Assembly (NCBI GenBank): GCA_963730995.1
Contig: CAVSUB010000001.1
Location: 930,001-994,000 of the forward strand
DNA: 64,000 nt
Source: CAVSUB01 sp963730995
GTDB lineage: Bacteria > Acidobacteriota > Vicinamibacteria > Vicinamibacterales > 2-12-FULL-66-21
Direction: 5' to 3'
Of the stretch, positions 15,702 through 24,382 are shown one piece after another (position 1 is the stretch's first letter; each line of letters begins with the position of its first letter). Below the pieces are notes generated by a model. It saw nothing but the letters and a program-made list of their open reading frames with translations, was not told the origin of the DNA and did not search any database. Made by a program: the position numbers and the translations under genes.

Positions 15702-17653
15702 GGCTGGTCGGTCGGGGCGCCGCGGTAACGCAGCACGAGCAGCGTCTGATCGTCCGACTGGGGCGCGCTGCCGACAAACTGCAGGACGTCGGCGGCAATC
15801 GCGGCCACTGTGGCCTGCGCGCGCGTGTCCTGACGCCGTGCCTCGAGCGTCGCCGTCAGTCGATCGTCGCCGAACAGTTCGTCCGACGCGGTCGAGGCTT
15901 CGGTAATGCCGTCGGTGAAGAGCACGAGCGTATCCCCGGGCGCGAGTTGCCGCGTCCCCTCGCCGAACGAATCCTGCTCGAGGATTCCGAGTACCGGCCC
16001 GCCGAGCATCGGCAGCGTCGACGCCGATCCGCCCGCGGTTACATGGTACGGCGGGTTGTGGCCGCCGTTGGAGTAGACCACCGTCCCGGTTCGTACGTCG
16101 ACGCGCGCGCAGAACACGGTGACGAACATCGACGAGGTGTTTTCGACGCAGAGGTCGCGGTTGAGCTTGGTCAACAGCGCGCCCGGCGGCATCCCGCGAC
16201 TCACCGACGCCCGGAACAGCGTCAACGTGACCGCCATGAACAGCGATGCCGGCACTCCCTTGCCCGATACGTCGCCGATGATGACATACAGCTCCTGATC
16301 GTCGAAGAGCACGAAGTCGTAAAAGTCGCCGCCGACCTCCTTGGCCGGCACGATCGTCGCGTGCAGATCGAACTCCGGCCGGTGCGGGAACGGCGGAAAG
16401 ATCTTGGTCAGGATGCCCATCTGGATGTCGTGCGCGACCCGCAGCTCGCTTTCAATCCGCTCCTTGGCCGCCGTCGTGATCGTCAGCTCCTCGATCGAGC
16501 GCGCGAGCCGCTCGGTCATCTGGTTGAACGATCCGGCGAGCTGGCCGATTTCGTTGGTCGCCGTCACTTCGACGCGCCGGCTCAGATCGCCGTCGGCGAT
16601 GCGTGACGTGGCCTCGGTCAGCGTGACGACGGGGCCGGCAATCGAGCGTCCGAGCGTCCGCGCGGCCGCGACGACGAGCACCATCGTGGTGGCCGCGAGT
16701 GCGAGCGCAAGCCAGGTCAGCGATCGGATTGGTGCGTAGGCTTCGTCGGTGTCGATCTTCACGACGAGTCCCCCCGCGAGCGACGGCACATAGCGCCAGA
16801 CCGCCAGCACGTGCCGGGTCTCGTGATCGACGGTCTCGCCCTGGCCGGCGGAGCCGCGCACCGACTCCTGCTCGGGGATGCCGGCGGCGCTGCCGAGCGT
16901 GATGCGGCGCGAGAACGGCGGGTCCGAACCGCTCCGCACGGGCGCAATGATCACGGCGCTGCCGCCGATCTGGCGGCTCAGGAGCGTCTCGCCGGTGTCG
17001 CCGAGGCCGGTGTGATCCGCGAGGATTCTGTAGATCTCCCGGGCGTTCTGTCGTACCAGGACCACGCCGAGGAACCGATTCTTGTCGAGCACGGGCGCGC
17101 CCAGGTAGGCGGCGGCCTCGCCGTTCTCGGACGGCGCGAAGTCGGACACGTCGAGCTCGAGGAGGCGGCGGATGCGATTGAACGCCGCGCCCATCGGCGT
17201 CGCGCGCTCGGCGCCGGCACGCAGGTTCGTGCCGACGATCGCTTGACTCCGCGCCGCGAACGCCACCTGGCCATCCGGCAGCACGAGCGCGAGCTCGTCG
17301 TAGCCGAACGATTCCTGATACGACGAGAGGAAAGCGCGGTTCTGACGCGCCGCACTGTCGAGGGCGGGAGCTGGCAAGGGGGCCGCCGCCGTCGAGCGTC
17401 CGTAGTCGGCGAGCGCGTCGATAGTCGCCGGCAGGAGCGCCAGCGTTGCGACATGCTGCTCGCGCTCGCGCAGATACGCGGCCAGTTGCGCCGACTCGCG
17501 TTTCGCCGTCGCGAACAGGCCGCTCGTCACCTGATCGTGCAGGGCGCGCTTCGCCGCGAGATGCGTGGCGATCGTTACGATCGACAGCGGCACCAGCGCG
17601 ATCACGCTGAACCAGACGATCAGCTGCCCCGAGAGCCGGCGCGCACCCCTCAT
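15698..17653 (-). CDS. Membrane sensor phosphatase: dCACHE-like domain, HAMP, SpoIIE-type PP2C
   Basis: 651 residues. A first transmembrane helix (about 10-31, LIVWFSVIALVPLSIVTIAT) precedes a large extracytoplasmic sensor of about 280 residues. A second helix (LTWLALALAATTMVLVVAAA) leads to HAMP (SRIADGDLSRRVEVTATNE). The PP2C domain shows AHDIQMGILTKIFPPFP, the metal ligands in VGGDFYDF and GDVSGKGVPA, and a late DDQTLLVLRY. It should dephosphorylate the STAS protein in response to a periplasmic signal. Both ends overlap neighbours as ATGA, linking it to a binding protein that probably delivers the ligand. Confidence 0.9.
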   Translation of the reverse strand: MRGARRLSGQLIVWFSVIALVPLSIVTIATHLAAKRALHDQVTSGLFATAKRESAQLAAYLREREQHVATLALLPATIDALADYGRSTAAAPLPAPALDSAARQNRAFLSSYQESFGYDELALVLPDGQVAFAARSQAIVGTNLRAGAERATPMGAAFNRIRRLLELDVSDFAPSENGEAAAYLGAPVLDKNRFLGVVLVRQNAREIYRILADHTGLGDTGETLLSRQIGGSAVIIAPVRSGSDPPFSRRITLGSAAGIPEQESVRGSAGQGETVDHETRHVLAVWRYVPSLAGGLVVKIDTDEAYAPIRSLTWLALALAATTMVLVVAAARTLGRSIAGPVVTLTEATSRIADGDLSRRVEVTATNEIGQLAGSFNQMTERLARSIEELTITTAAKERIESELRVAHDIQMGILTKIFPPFPHRPEFDLHATIVPAKEVGGDFYDFVLFDDQELYVIIGDVSGKGVPASLFMAVTLTLFRASVSRGMPPGALLTKLNRDLCVENTSSMFVTVFCARVDVRTGTVVYSNGGHNPPYHVTAGGSASTLPMLGGPVLGILEQDSFGEGTRQLAPGDTLVLFTDGITEASTASDELFGDDRLTATLEARRQDTRAQATVAAIAADVLQFVGSAPQSDDQTLLVLRYRGAPTDQP

Positions 17654-18918
17654 CGCGCGCCCCCGCTCGTGCCGACCTCTTCGTTCAGCCAGCGGCCGCC
17701 CCAGCGCGTGGAAAGCGCGCGCAGGAAGTCGTCCCATTCGGCGCGGGTGCGGTAGGCCGGAAACGGCGTCGGCCGTACCGGCCGCCCGGATTCCCAGACG
17801 ATGTCGAACTGGCCGTCGGCACGGATGCGGCCGATGCGGGCGGCCTTCCACGTGTGATGCGTCGCCGCATCGACATAGACGACGCCCTGCGGCGCCGCGA
17901 AGCTCTGATTGCCGATCGCGGCGAGCACCGCCGTGCTCTCCGTGGTCTCGGCGTCCCGTACGGCGCGCGCCCACAGGTGGACCGAGACGTAGGCCGCTTC
18001 CATCGGATCCGAGACCGTCGCGTTCGGTCCCAGACGCCGTCGAATCCCTTCGACGAAGCGCCGGTTCTCCGGTGAGTCGATCGACTGGAAGTAGCTCCAC
18101 GCGCCGTAGTCGCCGGCCAGATCCGCCGCGCCTATCGCCGCGATCGTTGGCTCGGCGAATCCGAAGGACACCGTCGGAATCGTCTTCGGCGTGATGCCGG
18201 CCTGGCGCAGCGCGCGGAAGAAGGCGGCGTTGCCGTAGCCGCTGATGGTGTTGAGGATGACGTCGGGCCGGGCGCGGCCGATCGACTCGACGACTGCGGC
18301 GAAGTCGCGGGAGCCGAGCGGCGCGTAGGCTTCGCCGACGACCTCGCCGCCCATCGCGCCCGTGACGTGCCGGATGATGGCATTGACCGTGTGCGGAAAC
18401 ACGGCGTCGGAGCCAACGAGAAACACGCGGCGCCCGAGCGTCTCGAGCGCCCACGTCACGGCCGGGACGATCGATTGATTAGGTGCGGCGCCGGTGTAGA
18501 CGGTGAAGGGCGAGCTCTCGAGCCCTTCGTACTGCACGGGATAGAAGAGGAGGTGCCGGCGGGCTTCGATCACCGGCGTGACCAGCCGGCGGCCCGACGA
18601 TGTCCAGCAGCCGAAAGTCGCCGCGACACCATCGGCGGTGATCAGCCGCTCGGCCTCGCGCGCGAAGGTGGCCGGATCCGAGGCGCCGTCGCGAACGACG
18701 GCTTCGAGCGGCCGACCGAGCACGCCGCCGGCTGCGTTCAGCTCCTCGATCGCCATTACCGTCGCCTCGGCGACGGGCCTGGCGCTGATCGCCATCGCGC
18801 CGGAGAGCGACTGCAGGACGCCGACGCGGATGGGCGGCGGCGGGCCGCGGCGGAGGGCGAAGGCGAGGGCGACGGCGATGACGAGCGCCCCGCCGGCGAT
18901 GAGAGCGGCGCGTTTCAC
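17650..18918 (-). CDS. Urea/amide-type periplasmic binding protein (UrtA/AmiC-like)
   Basis: 422 residues. A signal/anchor (ALIAGGALVIAVALAFAL) precedes a type-I periplasmic fold. Family features are VGVLQSLSGAMAISARPV, AIEELNAAGGVLGRP, FGCWTSSGRR, LLFYPVQYEGLESSP, VGSDAVFPHTVN and NTISGYGNAAFFRAL, matching the urea/short-chain amide receptors. No permease or ATPase accompanies it. Instead the phosphatase gene starts inside its stop, so it more likely acts as a ligand-binding co-receptor than as a transporter subunit. The ligand could be urea, amides or an amino acid. Confidence 0.88.
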   Translation of the reverse strand: MKRAALIAGGALVIAVALAFALRRGPPPPIRVGVLQSLSGAMAISARPVAEATVMAIEELNAAGGVLGRPLEAVVRDGASDPATFAREAERLITADGVAATFGCWTSSGRRLVTPVIEARRHLLFYPVQYEGLESSPFTVYTGAAPNQSIVPAVTWALETLGRRVFLVGSDAVFPHTVNAIIRHVTGAMGGEVVGEAYAPLGSRDFAAVVESIGRARPDVILNTISGYGNAAFFRALRQAGITPKTIPTVSFGFAEPTIAAIGAADLAGDYGAWSYFQSIDSPENRRFVEGIRRRLGPNATVSDPMEAAYVSVHLWARAVRDAETTESTAVLAAIGNQSFAAPQGVVYVDAATHHTWKAARIGRIRADGQFDIVWESGRPVRPTPFPAYRTRAEWDDFLRALSTRWGGRWLNEEVGTSGGAR

Positions 18919-18949
18919 GGACTCTCCTGAACTCCTGTTGGACAGCGCC

Positions 18950-21052
18950 TCAAGGCCGCTGGCGTTCGACCTTCCGAGCGGGCGCGGACCTCCCGGGACT
19001 ACTTTTCTCGAGCCGCTGCGAAGCCGGCGACGTGTACCCGCCGACGCTCGCGCGCAGCATCTTCAGGAACACGTCGCTGTTCTCGAACACTCCGGTGAAC
19101 TGCCAGGCGCCGGGACCACTCGCCGACAATGGGACGTCCGAGGCGGTGTGCCCGGAGAATGTGTGCCCCACCGACGCCGTGTCGCCTGGACACTTGTCAG
19201 CCGCGGGGCAGGCTGTCGAGCCATCCTCGATCGTGCCGGCGACCAGGAATCCTGGAATCGGCTGGCCGCCGACGGTGCGGTTGTCGGTCGTGCCTTCCGA
19301 GCCGTCACGCGCAGGGTTGGCCACGCTGTGGTTCGGCTGTCCGGCGGCAGCCACAGCCGCCTCCTGCTGCAGTCGATTCGAAATCCAGTTTTCGAAGCGA
19401 TCGGGTGCGGCGGCCCAACCGAGCAACAGCTTGCGCGACGGGTCCGGATCGGTCGGAAAGCCCCGCTCGTCGACCTGATAGTTGGGAAACAGGTTCAGCT
19501 CCTGATCCGGTTGAAAGCGGAACACTGCCGCGTAGTCACGCACGGCCTTCCCGATCGCCGCCGGCGCGTATCGCTCGTTGCCGACGCCGATCAGTCCGAG
19601 GCCGCCGGTCTCGTGATCGGCCGTGACGATGACGAGCGTGTCGTTCGTCGGATCCGCGTCGCTGTTCGTCTGGCGCGCGAAGTCGAGCGCCACCTGCACG
19701 GCCCGGTCGAATTCGATCACTTCCCAGATCGTGCGCTCCGCGTCCGCGGCGTGCGCGCGTTTGTCGATCGAGGCACCCTCGATCATCAGATAGAACCCCG
19801 CCGGCGAGTGCGCGCGCAGACTGCGGATCGCGAGCCTGGCGAGGTCCTCGAGCATCGGCATGTCGCGGTAGCCCGCATTGGCGGGGAGCTGCAGCTCGTC
19901 GCTGTACCGCCCGGCCCCGACCTTGTCGAACGCGACCGTCATGTGGGTGCTGTGGAAGAGCCCAAGGATTTGAGCAGGAGGCGTCCCCGCTTCGGTCAGC
20001 GCCTTCACCTCCGTGCCTGTCCCGATCCGGGTGTAGCCGGCAGCGACGAACTCATCGCCGAGCATGCGCTCGTCCGTGCGAACGCCGCCGCTCGCTTTTG
20101 GCGCAAAGTTCCGGGCGCCCCCACCGAGCAGCACGCTGACGCCGTTCACCGCCCGCTCGTCCAGGAAGCGATCCGCGATGCCCGCTCCCGCGTAGCGGTC
20201 CGAGGAATGAACGGCATTCGCAGCCGGCGTGGAATCGGTCACGTCGGCTGTGGTCACGATGCCCACGTGGAATCCCGGACCACGCGTGCGCCTCAGCAGC
20301 TCGCCGACATATTCGATGCGCGGATTGTCGAAGGCGTCCTTGGTGTTGTCCGGAAAGACGCCTTCCTGGTTGTTGTTCGCCTTCTGGCCCGTCGCGTACG
20401 CCGACATGCCGGGCGAAGAATCCGTGATGAGCGCGTTCAAAGACGACGTCATCACCAGCCCCGTCACGTCGAGGGTGTCCATCGCGAGGTGCCCTGACGC
20501 CTTGCCGTTCTGCACGCCGCGGGACACGATACGCGCCGCGGTGCGGTGCGCGGCGCCCATGCCGTCGCCGAGCAGGAGGATGATGTTCTTCGCTCGCGCC
20601 GTACCGGCGCGGCCGGTCCAGGCGTCGACACGAAGATGCGCGGAGGCTTGGGATCCGTCTTCCGTGCGCGCCTCGATGACGAGTGGGCCGGGCCGGGCGA
20701 GGCTGTAGCCGCGCACGAGGAAGTTCGTCGTGTTCTGCGGCGCCGGTCCGGCCTTCTCCCACGCTTTCAGCGACGCGGCCGTGGCGCCCGTACCGCCCGC
20801 TCCCCGCTCGCCATCGACTCCCGGATCCAGGATGTTCCTGGCGGTCACATCGATGCCGTTCACCGACACGCGAAGCCCTCGGGGCGGCGCCGACGTGGTC
20901 GACGTCGCTTCCACGCGGATGTCGAACCGCTGCCCAGTCGCGAGGACGCCCGTTTCGGGCGGCATGATCCGGATCATCGTCTCCGCGCCCGCCACGGCTG
21001 CCATCCCGCACACGAGCCACATGAACACCACGCCTCGAACGAGATCACGCAT
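18950..21052 (-). CDS. Secreted alkaline phosphatase (PhoA family)
   Basis: 700 residues with a signal peptide (residues about 5-22, ending AGA). About 110 residues follow that look like a beta-rich accessory region. The catalytic domain has LLLGDGMG (metal Asp), the nucleophile region TDSSPGMSAYATG, EGASIDKRAHA and the metal-binding TADHETGGLG. A late SGHTASDVPL provides further His/Asp ligands. The ATG at 21052 follows GGAGGG; upstream in-frame codons lack such support. It releases phosphate from organic esters outside the cytoplasm. The C-terminal tail is basic and proline-rich. Confidence 0.9.
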   Translation of the reverse strand: MRDLVRGVVFMWLVCGMAAVAGAETMIRIMPPETGVLATGQRFDIRVEATSTTSAPPRGLRVSVNGIDVTARNILDPGVDGERGAGGTGATAASLKAWEKAGPAPQNTTNFLVRGYSLARPGPLVIEARTEDGSQASAHLRVDAWTGRAGTARAKNIILLLGDGMGAAHRTAARIVSRGVQNGKASGHLAMDTLDVTGLVMTSSLNALITDSSPGMSAYATGQKANNNQEGVFPDNTKDAFDNPRIEYVGELLRRTRGPGFHVGIVTTADVTDSTPAANAVHSSDRYAGAGIADRFLDERAVNGVSVLLGGGARNFAPKASGGVRTDERMLGDEFVAAGYTRIGTGTEVKALTEAGTPPAQILGLFHSTHMTVAFDKVGAGRYSDELQLPANAGYRDMPMLEDLARLAIRSLRAHSPAGFYLMIEGASIDKRAHAADAERTIWEVIEFDRAVQVALDFARQTNSDADPTNDTLVIVTADHETGGLGLIGVGNERYAPAAIGKAVRDYAAVFRFQPDQELNLFPNYQVDERGFPTDPDPSRKLLLGWAAAPDRFENWISNRLQQEAAVAAAGQPNHSVANPARDGSEGTTDNRTVGGQPIPGFLVAGTIEDGSTACPAADKCPGDTASVGHTFSGHTASDVPLSASGPGAWQFTGVFENSDVFLKMLRASVGGYTSPASQRLEKSSPGRSAPARKVERQRP

Positions 21053-21199
21053 GCGCCCTCCGCTGACGGACGATCCAGTTATCAGAAGATACCGCAACGA
21101 GAACTGTGCCGTCCGAAACAGGCCGGGTCGCGGAACGGCTGTCGACTCCGAAAACTCGTGCAATCGGGCCGCGAGTTCGGCTAACGTCCGCCAAACCAC

Positions 21200-22486
21200 A
21201 TGAGCAGATCAACGACCCTGGCCACGGACTCCGCGCAGGACCATATCCTCCCGTCGACTCCCCGGCGGCGGTGGACCATAGTGGGGCTCCTTTTCACAGC
21301 GTCCCTCATCAACTACTTCGACCGCGCAACGATCTCGTTCGCCCTGCCGCTCATTTCGACCGAACTGCACCTCGGACCGGAGTCCAAGGGTGTCCTCCTC
21401 TCCGCGTTCTTCTGGTCGTACACGCTGATGCAGATCCCGATGGGCGTGCTCGCGGATCGAGTGAACCTGCGCTGGCTCTATGCGAGCGCCTTTACGCTCT
21501 GGTCGCTCGCGCAGGGCCTCATGGGATTCGCGAGCGGCCTGACCTCGCTGATTGCCTTGAGGGTGCTGCTGGGCTTTGGTGAAGCGATCTATCTGCCCGG
21601 CGGATCGAAGATCGTCAGTCTCCTGTTCCCGCCGGCGCAGCGCGGGCTGCCGAACGGCCTGTTCGACGCCGGCACACGGACGGGGCTCGTCACCGAAGGC
21701 ATCCTCGTTCCGTGGATGCTCGTTCACTACGGCTGGCGCGTGAGCTTCTCTCTCGTCGGCTTCGCGGCGTTGATCTGGCTGATCCCCTGGTTTCTGGCCA
21801 CTCCGTTCGCACTTCGAGTCCCTCCGTCAGCACGCGGACCGGCGTCGTCGATCTCCTTCGGTCAACGCGTGCTGGTGCTGGTGACAAACCGCAACTTGCT
21901 CGGGATCTGTCTCGGGTTCTTCTGCTTCGATTACTACTGGTATTTCCTCGTGAACTGGCTGCCGGACTACCTGGTCACGTCACGCGGCCTGACCATGATG
22001 CGAGCGGGAATCTACGCGGCACTCCCGTATCTGGTCTTCGGCATGAGCGAGCCGATCGGCGGATGGATCGCCGACCGGTTGATCGCCGCCGGGTACGGCG
22101 AGACGAAGGTCCGCAAGGGCATCGTGACCTTCGCGTTTCTCACGGGCCTGATGCTGATTCCTGCCGCGAGAGTCAGCACGCCAGGATCGGCCCTCGCGCT
22201 CATAATCTGCGGGTGCCTCGTCGGATTGGCGACCGGCAATCTGCTCGTGATCCTGCAGAACTGCGCACCGCGCGCCGAGATCGGGCTCTGGACAGGCATC
22301 TACAACTTCGTCGGGAACATCGCCGGCATCCTGTCTCCCATCATCACGGGTGTTCTGATCTCGAAGACCGGATCCTACACTCCACCTTTCGTGCTGGCGG
22401 CGGTGCTGATCGCTGTCGGTCCCCTGGCGTTCTGGCTGATCGTCCGAGAGGTCACAGCAGTGAGTCCGACTGACGCGCGATCATGA
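21200..22486 (+). CDS. MFS transporter, anion:cation symporter (hexuronate/galactonate-like)
   Basis: 428 residues, twelve predicted transmembrane segments. The first helix region reads TASLINYFDRATISFALPLIS, with the DRxTIS-type motif of the ACS family. ADRVNLRWLY is motif A, and RVLLGFGEAIYLPGGSKIV plus PNGLFDAGTRTG are typical of glucarate/galactonate carriers. Substrate is probably an organic acid. It starts at an ATG next to the divergent phosphatase's upstream region and ends in ATGA with the next small gene. Confidence 0.85.
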   Translation: MSRSTTLATDSAQDHILPSTPRRRWTIVGLLFTASLINYFDRATISFALPLISTELHLGPESKGVLLSAFFWSYTLMQIPMGVLADRVNLRWLYASAFTLWSLAQGLMGFASGLTSLIALRVLLGFGEAIYLPGGSKIVSLLFPPAQRGLPNGLFDAGTRTGLVTEGILVPWMLVHYGWRVSFSLVGFAALIWLIPWFLATPFALRVPPSARGPASSISFGQRVLVLVTNRNLLGICLGFFCFDYYWYFLVNWLPDYLVTSRGLTMMRAGIYAALPYLVFGMSEPIGGWIADRLIAAGYGETKVRKGIVTFAFLTGLMLIPAARVSTPGSALALIICGCLVGLATGNLLVILQNCAPRAEIGLWTGIYNFVGNIAGILSPIITGVLISKTGSYTPPFVLAAVLIAVGPLAFWLIVREVTAVSPTDARS

Positions 22487-22941
22487 GACCGACCATCGCA
22501 TGGACAGTGCTGGCACTCGCGCTCACGGCGGTCGCCCTGGCACAGCAGCCGCCCGCGCCCCTGCGCGGGAGCTGGACGGCGAGCGTCGGCACGTCGAGAA
22601 CGTTCCGTGGCAGCTGGTCGGCGACGGTCGATGTGGCGACGCCCAACGCCGCCCGAGGCGGATGGCTTCTGCTCGACGACGGCAATCGCGTGATGCTCGA
22701 AGGCACCTGGTCTGCGGAGAAATCGTCCCGCGGATGGGAAGGCACGTGGGCCGCCCGAGTCGGCAAGGGATCGGCGGGTCGCGCCTCTCAGGGACGAGCG
22801 CTGTCGGGGAGCTGGCGCGCCGATGTCAAGGATTCTAAGATACTGACACTAAAAGACTTGTTACAACATGCGCTTATCGATCAGGTGACGGGCACCTGGA
22901 GGAGCGGCGGGCTCGCGGGAGGTTGGCGGCTGACAAGCTGA
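22483..22941 (+). CDS. Small secreted protein with G(S/T)W repeats
   Basis: 152 residues with a signal peptide (AWTVLALALTAVALAQQ). The mature part repeats a short beta-strand motif: RGSW, RGSW, EGTW, WEGTW, SGSW, TGTW and GGW. No family is recognised. It starts in ATGA overlap with the MFS gene. Bases about 22828-22890 are clearly less GC-rich than the surroundings and encode a divergent KDSKILTLKDLL patch, which might be an insertion. Function unknown. Confidence 0.6.
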   Translation: MRPTIAWTVLALALTAVALAQQPPAPLRGSWTASVGTSRTFRGSWSATVDVATPNAARGGWLLLDDGNRVMLEGTWSAEKSSRGWEGTWAARVGKGSAGRASQGRALSGSWRADVKDSKILTLKDLLQHALIDQVTGTWRSGGLAGGWRLTS

Positions 22942-23013
22942 GGCATTTGCGGTTCTCCAATGGATGAGCTACTATTTAGGTGTCTATCCATGACGGAGTA
23001 GGACAGGAGAACC

Positions 23014-23193
23014 ATGAGTTTCGGGACCAGCGGCATCGGAGCGCCAGAGGCAATGTTTCCCGCGCGCCGACGCCCACGATCGCACCGCCGACGTTATAAA
23101 GCATCTCACCTGGCCGTCGTGATCCTGGCGGCTTTCGGCGCCCTTCTGGCGATCACCGCTGTCGGAGTGCTCATCCTCTCGAAATGGCTGTGA
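23014..23193 (+). CDS. Small membrane protein, 59 residues
   Basis: Starts at ATG 23014 with AGGAG at 23005-23009 and ends at TGA 23191-23193. Residues 18-29 are rich in Arg/Lys (RRRPRSHRRRYK). One transmembrane helix follows (LAVVILAAFGALLAITAVGVL), with a short SKWL tail. The positive-inside rule puts the basic N-terminus in the cytoplasm. No family is recognised. The clear ribosome-binding site and helix make it a real gene more likely than not. Confidence 0.6.
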   Translation: MSFGTSGIGAPEAMFPARRRPRSHRRRYKASHLAVVILAAFGALLAITAVGVLILSKWL

Positions 23194-23284
23194 GCTAGTG
23201 GCGCGCGGGTGCGAACGCGGCTCCATTTCCCTCCAATCCCCGCTACACTGACGCGGCCCTCTCGGGAGGTGGAGCTCGACGACC

Positions 23285-24358
23285 ATGAAGCCCTCAGCCT
23301 TGATCACGCTGCTGATCGTTCCGCTGATCCTGGGATCGGCGCAGACCCCTCCCACCAGCATCACCTACGCGCCAAAGCCTGGCCCGGGGCAAGGCCGGCA
23401 CATCGTCTTCCTCAGCGGCGACGAAGAGTACCGAGGCGAGGAAGGCCTGCCGATGCTCGCCAAGATTCTCAGCCAGCGTCACGGGTTCAAGACATCAGTG
23501 CTCTTCTCCGTCGATCCGGACGGCACGATCGACCCGAAGGCCACCACGTCACTCTCCGATCCAGCCACCCTCGACACGGCCGATGCGGTCGTCATGCTGC
23601 TGCGGTTCCGCACGTGGCCCGACGAGACCATGGAGCGCTTCGACCGCCTCCTGCGCGCGGGAAAACCCATCGTGGCGCTCAGGACGAGCACGCACGCATT
23701 CAACGGTTTTCCGAAAGGCAGCCGCTGGGAGTCGTGGAACTACAACAACGACGGAGGATTCGGAAAGCGCGTGCTCGGGGAGACCTGGCTCACGCACTGG
23801 GGCAGACACAAGATTGAAGCGACTCGCGGGATCGTGGAACCGGCGCAGAAGAACCATCCGCTGCTTCGTGGCGTGCCGGAGATCTTCGGCGACACGGACG
23901 TCTACGAAGCCTACCCGCCAGCCGACGCGACGATCCTCGTCCGGGGTCTCGTGCTCAAAGATCTGACGCCGTCGTCAGCCCCCGCGGACTATCGCAAGCC
24001 GCGCTCGACCGACAAGCAGGAACAGGGCGTCAACGATCCGCCGATGCCCGTGGTGTGGGCGCGCACCTACAAGAACGACGCGGGAACGACCAACCGGATA
24101 CTCGCAACGACGATGGGATCGGCGACCGATCTGGAGAACGAAGGACTACGCCGCCTGATCGTGAATGGCGTGTACTTGGGCCTCGGGATGGAAGTTCCTG
24201 CGGCAGCTGACGTCATGATTGTCGACGAGTACCGGCCGTCGTTCTATGGCTTCGACGGTTTCCGCAAAGGACTGCACGCGTCGGACTTCGATCTCGGGAA
24301 GAAGGTTCCTGGTGAGCCGCTGCCGAAGCCGAGCGGACGCGGCGGCGCTACGCCTTAG
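23285..24358 (+). CDS. ThuA-like secreted protein
   Basis: 357 residues with a signal peptide (SALITLLIVPLILGSAQ). It matches the ThuA/trehalose-utilisation-like glutamine-amidotransferase fold: HIVFLSGDEEYRGEEGLPMLAK, VVMLLRFRTWPDETMERFDRL, KPIVALRTSTHAF and HPLLRGV in order, with MPVVWARTYKND later. Enzymatic activity of the secreted members is not established; they often occur with sugar-oxidation genes. The C-terminus ends in a Gly/Arg tract (SGRGGATP). Confidence 0.85.
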   Translation: MKPSALITLLIVPLILGSAQTPPTSITYAPKPGPGQGRHIVFLSGDEEYRGEEGLPMLAKILSQRHGFKTSVLFSVDPDGTIDPKATTSLSDPATLDTADAVVMLLRFRTWPDETMERFDRLLRAGKPIVALRTSTHAFNGFPKGSRWESWNYNNDGGFGKRVLGETWLTHWGRHKIEATRGIVEPAQKNHPLLRGVPEIFGDTDVYEAYPPADATILVRGLVLKDLTPSSAPADYRKPRSTDKQEQGVNDPPMPVVWARTYKNDAGTTNRILATTMGSATDLENEGLRRLIVNGVYLGLGMEVPAAADVMIVDEYRPSFYGFDGFRKGLHASDFDLGKKVPGEPLPKPSGRGGATP

Positions 24359-24382
24359 GACCGACAACACCTTCACCCGGCC

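Noticed and set aside
18578..20497. Open frame of 639 codons on the + strand
   Set aside because: It lies antisense to the alkaline phosphatase and the binding protein, whose catalytic motifs are clear; its product is Arg-rich and has no domain.
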